From an uncultured Eubacteriales bacterium (GTDB taxonomy: Bacteria; Bacillota; Clostridia; Oscillospirales; Ruminococcaceae), in the NCBI GenBank assembly GCA_959605275.1, contig CAUHFD010000151.1, positions 1 through 7,400 on the forward strand: 7,400 bases of DNA, in the 5' to 3' direction. The notes beneath the pieces are model-generated. The model worked only from the letters and a program-made list of their open reading frames with translations. It ran no database searches and was not told the origin of the DNA. Both the position numbers and the translations under genes were made by a program. This document shows positions 1 to 6,272 of the stretch, one piece after another. The first letter of the stretch is position 1; every line of letters begins with the position of its first letter.

Positions 1-719
1 GAAAGTATGTTCAGCTGCATGACGCCTATCTCTCGGTTGCGGAAGCATTGCAGCACGGCGGATATGAGAACGGCGCATCGGTAATTATCCGTTGGATTGA
101 TTCCGAACAGATCACCAAAAACAATGTTGCACAAATGCTTCAGGACTGTGACGGTATTTTGGTTCCGGGAGGGTTTGGAAATCGGGGTATTGAAGGGAAA
201 ATTTTAACCTGTCAGTATGCACGTGAAAACGATATTCCGTATCTCGGCATTTGTTTGGGCATGCAGATTGCGGTGATTGAATTTGCCAGAAATGTATTGG
301 GGTATGTCGATGCGAACTCGGGCGAATTTTCTTCCGAAAGCAAACATGCCGTGATCGACTTGATGCCGGATCAGCATGGGAATATTCCAAAAGGCGGAAC
401 CATGCGGCTGGGTGCGTATCCGTGTAAGATTAAACCGGGCTCCATGCTGGAACGAGCATACAAGACCGATTTTATCAAGGAACGTCATCGTCATCGTTAT
501 GAGTTCAGTAATCCGTATAAGGAAGAAATCGAAGCAAACGGCATGATGATCACCGGAAGTTCGCCGGATGGTTTGCTTGCAGAAGCCGTAGAGATACCGG
601 ATAAACGATTTTTTGTCGGTGTGCAGTATCATCCGGAATTTAAGAGCCGTCCAAACCGGGCTCATCCGCTGTTCCGTGAGTTAATTTCGGCAGCTTTAGA
701 GCAAAAAGAGAAAAAATAA
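1..719 (+). CDS. pyrG: CTP synthase, C-terminal glutamine amidotransferase part (5' partial)
   Basis: This is the end of CTP synthase, the cytosolic enzyme that aminates UTP to CTP using ammonia released from glutamine. The reading frame is open to the left edge (first full codon at position 3, reading KYVQLHDAYLSVAEAL), so the N-terminal synthase domain of the usual ~530-residue protein lies outside the window. What remains is the class I glutaminase domain. It has the oxyanion-loop motif VPGGFGNRG, the nucleophile elbow GICLGMQ with its cysteine codon at 252-254, the family-typical RHRHRYEFSN stretch, and the catalytic His-Glu pair in QYHPEFKSRP near the end. All three triad members are present, so the domain looks active. 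The TTG at 48 is internal and not a start. dapL follows after a 57-nt gap with no visible terminator, so read-through transcription is likely. Identification is secure. Confidence 0.97.
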   Translation, partial: KYVQLHDAYLSVAEALQHGGYENGASVIIRWIDSEQITKNNVAQMLQDCDGILVPGGFGNRGIEGKILTCQYARENDIPYLGICLGMQIAVIEFARNVLGYVDANSGEFSSESKHAVIDLMPDQHGNIPKGGTMRLGAYPCKIKPGSMLERAYKTDFIKERHRHRYEFSNPYKEEIEANGMMITGSSPDGLLAEAVEIPDKRFFVGVQYHPEFKSRPNRAHPLFRELISAALEQKEKK

Positions 720-776
720 GTGGACAGTGTTGCTCCGATAAGATGCACGCAAGATCAGAAAGGAACGGGGATTGAG

Positions 777-1958
777 ATGGAGATTAACAAAAATTTTAAA
801 CAGGTAGAGGACAGCTATTTGTTTTCTACAATCAATAAAAAGGTAGCCGCATATCAGGCGGCTCATCCGGACAGTAATATTATCCGGCTTGGTATCGGTG
901 ATGTGACGCTGCCGTTGTGCGATGCTGTGGTGACAGCAATGCGCAATGCAGTAATGGAGATGTCCAAAAAGGAAACCTTTCGGGGATACGGACCGGAACA
1001 GGGATATGCGTTTTTGAGAGAGGCAATTCAAAAATATTATCTACGCCGTCAGGTAGCACTGGAGGCAGACGAAATTTTTGTCAGCGACGGAGCAAAAAGT
1101 GATATCGGAAATATTTTGGACCTTTTTTCCACCAATAATACGGTGTTGGTGCCGGATCCGGTTTATCCGGTTTATGTAGACACCAATAAAATGGCAGGGC
1201 GTAAAATCGTATACGCCAACGCCAATGCGGATAATCATTTTCTGCCGTTGCCGGATGAGAGTGTAGATGTCGATATTATTTATCTGTGTTCGCCGAATAA
1301 TCCGACTGGTGCGGTATATAATAAAGAACAGTTGCAGCTTTGGGTAGATTACGCGTTGGAGCATCAGGCGATTATTTTGTTTGACGCGGCTTATGAGGCG
1401 TTCATTCGGGAAGAGCTGCCGCATAGTATTTACGAAATCGAAGGGGCAAAACAATGTGCCATTGAATTTTGTTCCTTCTCGAAAACGGCAGGCTTTACCG
1501 GAACGCGGTGCGGTTACACCGTAGTACCGACTGCTTTGATGCGGGAAGGCTTTTCGCTGCATAACATGTGGCTGCGCCGTCAAACAACGAAATTCAACGG
1601 CGTGCCTTATATTGTACAGCGTGGCGCGGAAGCCGTTTTTTCGGAAGAAGGTCAAAAAGAGACGCAGGATAATATTAAATATTATCTGGAAAATGCAAAT
1701 ATTATTGCAGAACGGCTGCGCCGATTGCATATTAAATATACCGGAGGAACGAATTCCCCTTATATTTGGATGGAGTGTCCGCAGGGCATGAATTCTTGGG
1801 AGTTTTTTGACTGCCTGCTTGAAAAAGCAAACGTAGTCGGTACGCCGGGAAGTGGATTTGGCTCTAACGGTGAAGGCTATTTCAGACTCACTGCTTTTAA
1901 TAGTATGGAAAAAACATCTGAAGCAGCTTTACGTATAGAGCACTTGCTGAAGAAATAA
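777..1958 (+). CDS. dapL: LL-diaminopimelate aminotransferase
   Basis: This is a PLP-dependent fold-type I aminotransferase. It converts tetrahydrodipicolinate directly to LL-diaminopimelate with glutamate as amino donor, bypassing the succinylase/acetylase steps of lysine and meso-DAP synthesis. DapL-type signatures are IIRLGIGDVTLPL near the N-terminus, ETFRGYGPEQGY, PDPVYPVYVDTNKMAGR, SPNNPTG (residues 172-178), DAAYEAFI, and the PLP-lysine motif SFSKTAGFTGTRCGY with Lys236. At 393 residues it matches the family's usual ~390-410. I chose ATG 777 because the protein then begins MEINKNFKQVEDSYLF, like known DapL proteins, with AAAGGA at 759-764 upstream. An in-frame GTG at 720, directly after the pyrG stop, would add 19 unsupported residues. 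An intrinsic terminator follows within 10 nt. The general aspartate/LL-DAP aminotransferase family is an alternative, but the motif set fits DapL well. Confidence 0.94.
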   Translation: MEINKNFKQVEDSYLFSTINKKVAAYQAAHPDSNIIRLGIGDVTLPLCDAVVTAMRNAVMEMSKKETFRGYGPEQGYAFLREAIQKYYLRRQVALEADEIFVSDGAKSDIGNILDLFSTNNTVLVPDPVYPVYVDTNKMAGRKIVYANANADNHFLPLPDESVDVDIIYLCSPNNPTGAVYNKEQLQLWVDYALEHQAIILFDAAYEAFIREELPHSIYEIEGAKQCAIEFCSFSKTAGFTGTRCGYTVVPTALMREGFSLHNMWLRRQTTKFNGVPYIVQRGAEAVFSEEGQKETQDNIKYYLENANIIAERLRRLHIKYTGGTNSPYIWMECPQGMNSWEFFDCLLEKANVVGTPGSGFGSNGEGYFRLTAFNSMEKTSEAALRIEHLLKK

Positions 1959-1962
1959 ACCG

Positions 1963-1997
1963 AAAGCCCTTGCTTGGAATAAAAGCAGGGGTTTTTT
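1963..1997 (+). terminator. Intrinsic terminator after dapL
   Basis: A 9-bp stem (1967-1975 with 1983-1991, one G-T wobble) encloses a 7-nt loop and is followed by six T residues at 1992-1997. The AAAG at 1963-1966 can pair partly with the T-run. It begins five bases after the dapL stop, so it closes the pyrG-dapL transcript. Confidence 0.88.
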
Positions 1998-2021
1998 GGC
2001 GCTTTGACATAATTAGGGGCA

Positions 2022-2062
2022 GCAGTCAATTTGACATTTCAAAGAAATATCAAATTGACTGC
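2022..2062. repeat. 41-nt near-perfect palindrome upstream of the glycosyltransferase gene
   Basis: Arms GCAGTCAATTTGA (2022-2034) and TCAAATTGACTGC (2050-2062) are perfect inverted complements. After a single C/A mismatch, a further 5 bp pair (2036-2040 with 2044-2048), leaving an AAA loop at 2041-2043. There is no T-run, and the preceding terminator is already complete, so it is not a good terminator. Its right arm contains TTGACT, which is correctly spaced from a -10-like box. It may be an operator, or one copy of a dispersed palindromic repeat. The sequence alone cannot separate these. Confidence 0.8.
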
Positions 2063-2083
2063 AAGATAATTTTATGATAAAAT
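2055..2083 (+). promoter_or_regulatory. Candidate sigma-A promoter for the glycosyltransferase-flippase unit
   Basis: TTGACT at 2055-2060 and TAAAAT at 2078-2083 are separated by exactly 17 nt, each one mismatch from consensus. Transcription would start near 2090 and leave a ~200-nt leader before the ATG at 2298. The -35 box lies in the right arm of the palindrome at 2022-2062, so a protein bound there would block it. The rest of the gap (2084-2282) is A+T-rich. I see no clear riboswitch fold, coding sequence or second convincing promoter in it. Confidence 0.45.
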
Positions 2084-2297
2084 ATTTATAAATCATGAAT
2101 GAATCTTTGCCTATATGTAGAAATTGATATATCTATGTCTGCATTGCGTTTAAGGCGTTATCCGTGAATTGTGCGGTGCATCCCAATCTATAACTTAAGA
2201 AAATTGTAAGAAATATGATAACTTATTTGTAATGGAGATATGGTTTAATAATAGAAGAACTGATTCCGGATATTGTTTCATCGAAAGGATTATACTT

Positions 2298-3377
2298 ATG
2301 AAATATACAATAAATATGGTGTCGTCAGCAGATACAGTCAAAGGGCAGGGAGTAGGCTCCGCTTATGATGAGCAGGTTAAGCTGGTTAAAGAAGGTTTGA
2401 GCGACCGTTTCGGCGTGTATGAAAATAAACGGATGCTTGCTGATATTACCCATTATCATACCGTAAATTTTCGGTATTTTTTGAGTATCCCTTTCACCAA
2501 ACATGCAGGTACGACGGTTGGATATGTGCATTTTTTACCGGAAACGATGGAATCCAGTTTGAATCTTCCTTTTTTGATCAAAAAGGTCTTTTATGCCTAT
2601 CTGATTCGTTTCTATAAAAGAATGGATTATTTGGTAACGGTAAATCCGTATTTTATCGAACGTTTGGCGGCATATGGGGTAAATCCCGACAAGGTCACTT
2701 ATATCCCGAATTTTGTTTGCGACAGTACCTTCTATCCTCTGCCAACGGAGGATAAGAAAAAATTGCGGATGCAATACGGTTTGCTACCGGAGCGTTTCAC
2801 TGTGGTTTGTGCAGGTCAGCTGCAGCGCAGAAAGGGAATCTTTGATTTTATCGAGCTTGCGAAACAAATGCCGGAGATACAATTCGTTTGGGCAGGAGGT
2901 TTTTCGTTTGGTAAAATCACCGACGGATATGAAGAAGTCAAAAAAGTAGTAGAGAACCCTCCTGATAATATTACATTCACCGGTATTATTGATCGGGATA
3001 AAATGAATGAAATTTATAACCTCGCTGATGTGATGTTCTTACCGTCTTATGAAGAATTGTTCCCAATGACAATTTTGGAGGCAATGAATTGCCGTGTTCC
3101 GTTATTGCTTCGGGATATTCCGATCTATGAAAATATTTTATTTGATTATTATTTAAGAGCGAAAGATAACGACGGTTTTGCAGAAATCTTGAACCGATTA
3201 CGGCGTGATTCGGAGTATTATAACAATGCGGTAGAACAATCTTGGAAAGGTCATTGCTTTTACAATAAAGAACATGTTTTATCTATGTGGGACGAATTCT
3301 ATACTGAATTAGTAAGGGAGAAACAGCTTGTCAAGTCAAAATCAAAATCAAAAATCAAAGCCAAATCAGAAATTTAA
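2298..3377 (+). CDS. GT4-family glycosyltransferase, probably glycolipid-forming
   Basis: This is a retaining GT-B fold glycosyltransferase (family 4) of 359 residues, likely at the cytoplasmic face of the membrane, moving a sugar from a nucleotide donor to a lipid. The N-terminus reads MVSSADTVKGQGVGSAY. From memory, this resembles the glycolipid glycosyltransferases of lactic acid bacteria that extend glucosyl-diacylglycerol (BgsA/LafB type), but the exact substrate is inference. The C-terminal donor-binding half has CAGQLQRRKG (to Gly180) and the GT4 EX7E pair Glu253/Glu261 in EELFPMTILEAM. A hydrophobic and basic patch (FLIKKVFYAYLIRFYKRM) could contact the membrane. I chose ATG 2298 because GAAAGGA (2283-2289) sits 8 nt upstream. 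The in-frame ATG at 2232 has no ribosome site and adds 22 unsupported residues. The Lys/Ser-rich tail (KSKSKSKIKAKSEI) comes from a short repeat shared with the next gene. Confidence 0.85.
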   Translation: MKYTINMVSSADTVKGQGVGSAYDEQVKLVKEGLSDRFGVYENKRMLADITHYHTVNFRYFLSIPFTKHAGTTVGYVHFLPETMESSLNLPFLIKKVFYAYLIRFYKRMDYLVTVNPYFIERLAAYGVNPDKVTYIPNFVCDSTFYPLPTEDKKKLRMQYGLLPERFTVVCAGQLQRRKGIFDFIELAKQMPEIQFVWAGGFSFGKITDGYEEVKKVVENPPDNITFTGIIDRDKMNEIYNLADVMFLPSYEELFPMTILEAMNCRVPLLLRDIPIYENILFDYYLRAKDNDGFAEILNRLRRDSEYYNNAVEQSWKGHCFYNKEHVLSMWDEFYTELVREKQLVKSKSKSKIKAKSEI

Positions 3378-4407
3378 ATGGATTAACGGTACGATTATTG
3401 TTGTATCGATTATCGTATTGATAGCTTATATTTTCATTGTAGATAAACCAGCTAATATTTTATCTGCTGTTCTTACGGTAAAGCCGATATGGTTGTTCGC
3501 TGCCGCAATGATGATGATTGTTTATTGGTTGTTGGAGAGCGGGATACTGCATCTGGTCACTAAAAAATTGTATCCCGGACAGCGATTCATGAATACATTA
3601 AGCACATCAATGATCGGACAGTTTTATAACTGTATTACGCCGTTTGCCAGCGGCGGACAACCCATGCAAGCATATAGCATGGTTAGTTACGGTGTCCCGC
3701 TTGGAATAGCAGGCAGTTCTTTGTTGGTGAAGTTTATTGTTTATCAATTCTCGTTAACCCTATATTCTCTGGTGATGCTCATTGTATATTGGGGATTTTT
3801 TTCTTCCAAAGTCAGCGGTTTGGCGGGATTGTCTATATTGGGATTTTCAATCAATATGGCGGTCATGTTGGGCTTGATTTTTATCGGCTTTGCAAAAGGA
3901 ACAGCGAAAAAAATCACAGCAAGTGTCATTCGCTTTTTGGCAAAGCTGCATTTGATAAAGCAGCCGGAGAAAAAAATTGAAGCTGCATTTCAGGAATTGG
4001 AACAGTTTCATAGTGGTTTTGCATTGATTCGGCATAATATATACACTATTTTAAATATGTTTTGGATGTCGGTGATACAGTTAACCGTATTTTTTCTGGT
4101 GCCGTATTTTTTGTGCCTTGCTTTCGGTAAATCAGGTGTCTCACCACTGCAAGTGATTGCTGCACAGGCATTCGTAAGCATGATTACTGCTTTTGTTCCT
4201 TTACCGGGAGCAGCAGGGGGAGCAGAAATCAGTTTTGTTACTTTTTTTGCTATTTTTATGAGCGGCAGTGATTTGAATTTATCCATGCTGCTTTGGCGGA
4301 TATTGACCTTTTATTGCCCCATTGTAGTTGGTGCTGCTTTCTCATTCGGCTTTACAAGCGGCGGAAATCAAATGCAAAAACAGCGTCCTTCAGAACCAGC
4401 TGCGTGA
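3328..4407 (+). CDS. UPF0104 / MprF-flippase-like integral membrane protein
   Basis: This is a 359-residue polytopic membrane protein of the lysylphosphatidylglycerol-synthase transmembrane family (LPG_synthase_TM, UPF0104), the family containing the flippase half of MprF. It lacks the cytosolic aminoacyl-transferase domain, so it should not make lysyl-PG. I see about seven or eight hydrophobic segments, the first at residues ~18-38. Family-type motifs are GQFYNCITPFASGGQPMQAY (97-116) and LPGAAGGAEISF (292-303). The start is TTG 3328, with AGGGAG at 3315-3320 seven bases upstream. No in-frame ATG exists before the first membrane segment. It overlaps the glycosyltransferase gene by 50 nt in another frame, so the two are surely cotranscribed and probably translationally coupled. 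Moving the partner's glycolipid product across the membrane is a reasonable but unproven role. Confidence 0.85.
   Translation: MSSQNQNQKSKPNQKFKWINGTIIVVSIIVLIAYIFIVDKPANILSAVLTVKPIWLFAAAMMMIVYWLLESGILHLVTKKLYPGQRFMNTLSTSMIGQFYNCITPFASGGQPMQAYSMVSYGVPLGIAGSSLLVKFIVYQFSLTLYSLVMLIVYWGFFSSKVSGLAGLSILGFSINMAVMLGLIFIGFAKGTAKKITASVIRFLAKLHLIKQPEKKIEAAFQELEQFHSGFALIRHNIYTILNMFWMSVIQLTVFFLVPYFLCLAFGKSGVSPLQVIAAQAFVSMITAFVPLPGAAGGAEISFVTFFAIFMSGSDLNLSMLLWRILTFYCPIVVGAAFSFGFTSGGNQMQKQRPSEPAA
3331..3377 (+). repeat. Short TCAAAA-type repeat in the gene overlap
   Basis: The tract holds degenerate tandem TCAAAA/TCAAAG units. In one frame it encodes the Lys/Ser tail of the glycosyltransferase, in the other the Gln/Asn/Lys N-terminal tail of the membrane protein. 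Unit-length changes of six bases would keep both frames; single-base slippage would alter the glycosyltransferase end and shift the membrane protein. Confidence 0.7.
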
Positions 4408-4416
4408 ATATGAAAT

Positions 4417-4440
4417 ACCCCCGCATTTTCATGCGGGGGT
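4417..4440. terminator. GC-rich hairpin between convergent genes
   Basis: The 10-bp stem ACCCCCGCAT / ATGCGGGGGT has a TTTC loop and lies 9 nt after the flippase stop and 3 nt after the stop of the opposing gene. Neither side has a continuous T-run (TAATTATT on +, TATTTCA on -), so termination may be only moderate. Its position between two convergent stops fits a shared bidirectional terminator. Confidence 0.75.
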
Positions 4441-4443
4441 TAA

Positions 4444-5295
4444 TTATTCCGATTCAGTGCCGGCAAGATGATAAACTGTTTGCCGGTAACGAATGACAGA
4501 ATCCTCAGACAGTAAAAAGGTATCGTCGGAATATGTTCCTTCAAAGGTAAAAATTTCCGTTTGACTGCTGTAATTTTGGATCCAGTGACGTAATGCGGGC
4601 TTGCGGGATTCAAAATCATAAAAGGAAATATTGGTTTCCATACTGCCGGTTATTTTGGTGAACAGAGTGTCTGCTTTTTCAATGAGTTGCGGTGTAATTC
4701 TTTGTTCGATTAATTCTTTTGCCATTTCTAAATCCAACTGATATTCTTTATTAAACAAAACAATGTCTTTAAATCGCTTTCCGTCCAATAGTTGATATCC
4801 TTTTCTGATGTTTACGGATTCATTTATCATATCACTTTGAATATTAAATTCCACTCCTTGCAGGCTGTCTGCGAGAGTAATCAAGCTGTTTTCATCTAAT
4901 AGGGCATAACGGTCCACCGATACGCGAAGCGCCTGTTTTACAGCCCGCACTGCATCTATTGCACCGCCGCGCTGAAAATACCTGTTTAATGTATCGTTCT
5001 GTAATCCTACGCTGATCTGTGTTTGAGTGGGAATACCCGCCAGCGATAATACTGCATGCTGTGCATCAAACCTCATCAGTGTAAAAAACAGCGCATTGTT
5101 TTCCGAGCGATCCCTGCCGATGAGCAGAATAGAAAGATTATCTTGAGATTTCGGAATATAAGCACCGGAAATCACCGATGAATGATCACTTTTGTCATTT
5201 TTATCGGGCATCATCATAAAAATACTGCCAATGGAAATTAATACAATGAAAGAGGTAAAAAAAGTTAAAATAAAGATGCGATATTTTTTTTTCAA
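4444..5295 (-). CDS. Membrane-anchored LytR-CpsA-Psr (LCP)-like protein, probably degenerate
   Basis: This 283-residue protein has a short basic N-terminus (MKKKYR), one membrane segment (~7-29) and an extracytoplasmic region. Residues ~53-182 match the LCP layout weakly but in order: NLSILLIGRD, GIPTQTQI where LCP enzymes have IPRDT, LNRYFQRGG for the KiNaAy..GG stretch, DSLQGVEFNI for the D.lGGV motif, and KGYQLLDGKRF for G...LdG. LCP enzymes transfer undecaprenyl-linked glycopolymers to peptidoglycan. Here the IPRD arginine and aspartate are Thr and Gln, and the terminal R.R motif is missing, so transferase activity is doubtful. I chose TTG 5295 because GAAAGGTGG (5306-5314, - strand) lies 10 nt upstream. 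An in-frame TTG at 5334 would place 13 odd residues before the lysines. It is transcribed alone, divergent from the RCK genes. It could be a structural or regulatory relative rather than an enzyme. Confidence 0.68.
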   Translation of the reverse strand: MKKKYRIFILTFFTSFIVLISIGSIFMMMPDKNDKSDHSSVISGAYIPKSQDNLSILLIGRDRSENNALFFTLMRFDAQHAVLSLAGIPTQTQISVGLQNDTLNRYFQRGGAIDAVRAVKQALRVSVDRYALLDENSLITLADSLQGVEFNIQSDMINESVNIRKGYQLLDGKRFKDIVLFNKEYQLDLEMAKELIEQRITPQLIEKADTLFTKITGSMETNISFYDFESRKPALRHWIQNYSSQTEIFTFEGTYSDDTFLLSEDSVIRYRQTVYHLAGTESE

Positions 5296-5362
5296 AACAG
5301 GGAAACCACCTTTCTGCTTTAAGCGGCATTGCAATTAATATCATTATGGACAAAATTCAGAT

Positions 5363-5382
5363 TTGATATGCCAAAATATCAA
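5363..5382. promoter_or_regulatory. Operator-like inverted repeat in the divergent gap
   Basis: TTGATAT (5363-5369) and ATATCAA (5376-5382) are perfect 7-bp arms with a 6-nt spacer. The 20-bp size and the position between divergent genes fit a dimeric repressor site. I find no convincing -10/-35 pair for the LCP-like gene, so which promoter it would control is unknown. Confidence 0.35.
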
Positions 5383-5410
5383 CGCAAAAGGCAGAAAGAA
5401 AAAATTAATC

Positions 5411-5438
5411 TTTACTTTTTATTGGAATGTACTATAAT
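5411..5438 (+). promoter_or_regulatory. Candidate sigma-A promoter for the RCK gene pair
   Basis: A perfect TATAAT (5433-5438) is preceded by TTTACT (5411-5416, four of six consensus bases) with a 16-nt spacer. Transcription would begin near 5445, giving a ~80-nt leader that contains the ribosome site at 5475-5483 and the hairpin at 5486-5515. Confidence 0.6.
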
Positions 5439-5474
5439 AGATAATACTGATAAATATCTGTAATAAAAATAGTA

Positions 5475-5515
5475 GGAAAGGAGTATTTGCCTGATTGTCA
5501 TGATTGTCGGGCAAA
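5475..5515 (+). promoter_or_regulatory. Strong Shine-Dalgarno plus hairpin before the first RCK gene
   Basis: GGAAAGGAG (5475-5483) is the best ribosome binding site in the window, but it ends 42 nt before the ATG at 5526. Between them is a 9-bp hairpin, TTTGCCTGA (5486-5494) with TCGGGCAAA (5507-5515), one T-G wobble and a 12-nt loop. Folding it leaves only 12 unpaired bases between the site and the start. No good ribosome site lies directly before 5526. An upstream in-frame start is excluded by the TGA at 5520-5522. Confidence 0.55.
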
Positions 5516-5529
5516 GATATGATATATGA
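5500..5529 (+). other. Possible 9-codon leader ORF overlapping the RCK start
   Basis: ATG 5500 opens the peptide MIVGQRYDI, ending at TGA 5527-5529, which overlaps the ATG of the next gene as ATGA. This is the classic geometry for stop-restart coupling. The spacing from GGAAAGGAG is 16 nt, longer than ideal, so translation is uncertain. It competes with the hairpin-spacing explanation. Confidence 0.22.
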
Positions 5530-6149
5530 ATATTTTAGTAATCGGATGTGGTAAAGTTGGTTCGCAGCTTGCATCTATGTTAAGTGAAGAGGGGCATGAT
5601 GTTTCGGTTGTAGACCGAGATGCCAAAAATTTTGAAATGCTGGATGACAGCTTCTCCGGCATGACGACTGTGGGCGTGCCGATTGATCAGGATGTGCTGA
5701 AACAGGCGGGAATTGAAAGCTGCGATGCCGTAGCCGCAGTAAGTCAGGATGATAATCTTAATATTATGTGTTCGCAATTAGCTCGGGAAATTTTTAAGGT
5801 TCCATCTGTACTTGCGCGAATATATGATCCTGCCAGGGAGGATGTGTTTTCCCATTTTGGATTGCATACGGTTTGTCCGACAAATTTGACAGTGTCCGCA
5901 GTGAAATCGGCTCTTACTGAAAATCAGTCTGTCCGTACCATTAATTTCGGAGCACATACGTTGGCGTTCAATTTAATACAGGTACCGGATGAATTGGTGG
6001 GAAAAAGGGCAAGCAAGGCGTCGGATAAAATTGCAGATAAAGATATTTTCGCTGTTATTCATAATAATTTTGATATCTCGTTAACAATTAAAGAAGACGT
6101 GATACTGCAAAAAAACGATATGTTGATTACAGTAACTATTATGGATTAA
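5526..6149 (+). CDS. TrkA/KtrC-like potassium-uptake regulatory subunit (RCK protein 1)
   Basis: This is a 207-residue cytosolic RCK protein that gates a Trk/Ktr K+ channel in response to bound nucleotide. The TrkA_N Rossmann domain starts at residue 1, with GCGKVG at 7-12 and the acidic end of strand 2 at Asp30 (VVDRD). DNLNIMCSQLAR and ARIYDPARE match the family's usual D.NL..CQLA and AR..dP stretches. A C-terminal TrkA_C-like domain begins near LVGKRASKASDKIADKD, with ILQKNDMLITV at the end. It has one RCK unit, so it is half of Escherichia coli TrkA and of KtrA/KtrC size. The usual GDGT-like motif after strand 3 is replaced by VGVPID, so nucleotide binding may differ from its neighbour's. 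A second RCK gene follows after 123 nt. No TrkH/KtrB membrane subunit lies in the window, so the partner must be elsewhere. Confidence 0.88.
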   Translation: MNILVIGCGKVGSQLASMLSEEGHDVSVVDRDAKNFEMLDDSFSGMTTVGVPIDQDVLKQAGIESCDAVAAVSQDDNLNIMCSQLAREIFKVPSVLARIYDPAREDVFSHFGLHTVCPTNLTVSAVKSALTENQSVRTINFGAHTLAFNLIQVPDELVGKRASKASDKIADKDIFAVIHNNFDISLTIKEDVILQKNDMLITVTIMD

Positions 6150-6211
6150 GCGTAAAAATCAAGTCATTGCTTCCTTGAGGATTTGAGACGGAAAGCAGGA
6201 AAATTAATTTT

Positions 6212-6241
6212 TTTACTTGTTGCATTGCTTGTCCGTAAAAT
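6212..6241 (+). promoter_or_regulatory. Possible internal promoter before RCK gene 2
   Basis: TTTACT (6212-6217) and TAAAAT (6236-6241) are 18 nt apart. The upstream bases AAAATTAAT...TTTACTT (6200-6218) closely resemble those in front of the first RCK promoter (5401-5417). The -10 box overlaps the right half of a small inverted repeat (TGCATT 6221-6226 / AATGCA 6239-6244). The 123-nt gap is otherwise without a good terminator, so gene 2 may also be read from the upstream promoter. Confidence 0.33.
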
Positions 6242-6272
6242 GCATAGAAGTTCAGAAAGGTATGGTTGAAAT

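Noticed and set aside
204..665. Antisense frame (153 codons) inside pyrG
   Set aside because: Shadow of the conserved glutaminase domain, with no recognisable protein features.
720..776. GTG at 720, directly after the pyrG stop, as the dapL start
   Set aside because: It adds 19 residues with no family likeness. ATG 777 has a ribosome site and gives the typical DapL N-terminus.
1041..1730. Long antisense frame (229 codons) inside dapL
   Set aside because: The opposite strand encodes a well-conserved enzyme. The antisense product is Arg/Ile/Phe-rich with no motif or ribosome site, so it is a coding shadow.
2084..2282. Structured RNA or riboswitch in the glycosyltransferase leader
   Set aside because: The stretch is A+T-rich with no long stems, terminator/antiterminator pair or recognisable conserved core.
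2232..2297. ATG at 2232 as the glycosyltransferase start
   Set aside because: There is no Shine-Dalgarno before it, and the family N-terminus begins at 2298, which has GAAAGGA eight bases upstream.
5445..5525. c-di-AMP (ydaO/ktrAB-type) riboswitch before the K+ regulator
   Set aside because: The leader from the candidate start is only about 80 nt, too short for that riboswitch, and shows a single simple hairpin.
6150..6215. Terminator between the two RCK genes
   Set aside because: A bulged 7-bp stem (6168-6174 with 6190-6197) exists, but its loop is 15 nt and the T-run starts about 10 nt after the stem, too far for intrinsic termination.
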